From Nodosilinea sp. E11 (GTDB lineage: Bacteria > Cyanobacteriota > Cyanobacteriia > Phormidesmidales > Phormidesmidaceae): DNA of 64,000 nucleotides. The notes below the pieces were generated by a model, which saw only the letters and a program-made list of their open reading frames with translations, did no database searches and was not told the origin of the DNA. Made by a program: the position numbers and the translations under genes. Positions 63,332-64,000 of this stretch are shown in pieces (position 1 is the first letter of the stretch; every line of letters begins with the position of its first letter). The stretch covers positions 676,001 to 740,000 of the forward strand of contig NZ_CP136520.1 of assembly GCF_032813545.1 (NCBI RefSeq), given 5' to 3'.

Positions 63332-64000
63332 TTAACGACTAGGCCTGCCCGCCCGGCTGGCAAAGGTCTGCTGAAGCTTTTCTACCCGCTGGCTGGCGGT
63401 CTCAGGCGGTGGTGCAATCCACAGCGATTCGTAGAAGAAGAACGACATGCCAGCGTAGGCGCGATCGCGCACCGCCGCCATCTGATCCGCAATGAAGTCC
63501 ATCCGCACCGGAGCCGCCCGCAGCCCGCTGAGAATGCCGATGCTAACCGGAATTCTGCGCCGCGCCGCCTGAATCGATGGCTTGTTCATCTCCCACATAA
63601 AGCGGTTTTGGTCACTGCGATAGACCTGCACTATCAGCTCGTCAACCAGGCCTCGGTTCACCCAGGTAGGCCAGTCTTGCAGGTAGTTGGTGTAGGCAAA
63701 GGGGTAGGGGTTGGGCGAAATCGACACCACTGCGTTGGGTCGCCGCGCCTTCACCAGCTTATAGACTTCATCGAGAAAGTCAGAGATTTTGTTGGCCCGC
63801 CAGGCCATCCACTCAGGGTCTTGGGGGTTGTTCGAGGGAGCACGCCCACCGTGCTCGGCCCGATAGAGGTTGATGGTGTAGGGATCGTAGCCAAAGTCCA
63901 CCGGCAGACCCAGGTGGTCGTCAAACTGAAAGCCATCCACCTCGTAGTTGCTGACTAGATCGTTGATCAGCTCCAGCTGAAACTTCTGTACCTGGGGGTG
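63332..64000 (-). CDS. GHL10-type (DUF187) glycoside hydrolase-like protein, 5' partial
   Basis: The frame continues past the right edge; 222 codons are visible. It contains the catalytic-barrel region of family GHL10: VDGFQFDDHLGLP, VSISPNPYPFAYTNYLQ, and a Trp/Tyr-rich end, SFFFYESLWIAPPPE. Such proteins are secreted or periplasmic hydrolases of cell-wall or polysaccharide material, though activity is not proved. The true start is beyond 64000. Confidence 0.82.
   Translation of the reverse strand, partial: HPQVQKFQLELINDLVSNYEVDGFQFDDHLGLPVDFGYDPYTINLYRAEHGGRAPSNNPQDPEWMAWRANKISDFLDEVYKLVKARRPNAVVSISPNPYPFAYTNYLQDWPTWVNRGLVDELIVQVYRSDQNRFMWEMNKPSIQAARRRIPVSIGILSGLRAAPVRMDFIADQMAAVRDRAYAGMSFFFYESLWIAPPPETASQRVEKLQQTFASRAGRPSR

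Noticed and set aside
63161-63958. 265-codon plus-strand ORF opposite the GHL10-type gene.
   Set aside because: Arg/His-rich shadow; the minus-strand product has a coherent hydrolase sequence.

Overview
The window is chromosomal DNA from a cyanobacterium, probably a filamentous Leptolyngbya/Nodosilinea-like lineage. That placement is an inference. What is seen: the HIP1 octamer GCGATCGC recurs inside most genes, and there are a CrtO-type carotenoid ketolase, a high-light-inducible (Hli) mini-protein, a DUF3493 protein, and multi-PAS/GAF/CBS signalling proteins typical of the phylum. No rRNA, insertion sequence, prophage or CRISPR array was found. One tRNA gene (Val, anticodon UAC) is present.

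Layout. (1) 1-11.4 kb: the end of an MBL-rhodanese protein, then a run of small stress-type genes, mostly on the minus strand: BON proteins, DUF2231 and holin-like membrane proteins, an SRPBCC protein, a zinc alcohol dehydrogenase, CrtO and several small acidic proteins. (2) 11.9-15.4 kb: two tandem GH13 alpha-glucosidase-like enzymes. (3) 15.7-21.7 kb: unrelated housekeeping and accessory genes (SIMPL protein, Gfo/Idh/MocA oxidoreductase, Crp-type regulator, MOSC protein, FAD monooxygenase). (4) 22.1-36.3 kb: a plus-strand sugar locus: GH2, galT, M24-like protein, galK, PhyH dioxygenase, GH43, small cupin, glycosyltransferase, UDP-galactopyranose mutase and a GH1-RmlD fusion, ending in a truncated glycosyltransferase next to tRNA-Val. 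(5) 36.6-40 kb: pepP, a degenerate MBL protein and a response regulator with a pseudo-HisKA tail. (6) 40.2-48.1 kb: a 1841-residue CBS/GAF/PAS histidine kinase and an FHA-GGDEF-EAL protein. (7) 49.7-55.4 kb: a phosphoribosyltransferase, two convergent lipoproteins and a copper set (chaperone, P1B ATPase, cupredoxin). (8) 55.8-64 kb: PAS-GAF-GGDEF protein, EamA transporter, Hli, pentapeptide protein, ligase-associated exonuclease, OmpR-type regulator, DUF3493 protein and a GHL10-type hydrolase cut by the right edge.

How the genes may work together. Galactokinase and GalT feed galactose into UDP-galactose. UDP-galactopyranose mutase converts that to UDP-galactofuranose. The glycosyltransferase and the GH1-RmlD fusion could build a glycan, and GH2/GH43 could trim or recycle it. 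This galactose/galactofuranose hypothesis is the strongest candidate for a little-described system here. The first 11 kb looks like a desiccation/osmotic/light stress module.

Intergenic DNA is rich in short palindromic elements: a roughly 100-bp modular palindrome in about eight fuller copies, a 75-bp MITE-like element in two copies, two other dispersed repeats, and a G-rich/C-rich minisatellite that also occurs inside a coding linker. Several proteins have apparently lost catalytic residues (M24-like, UlaG-like MBL, pseudo-HisKA), and the two GH13 paralogues have complementary substitutions.
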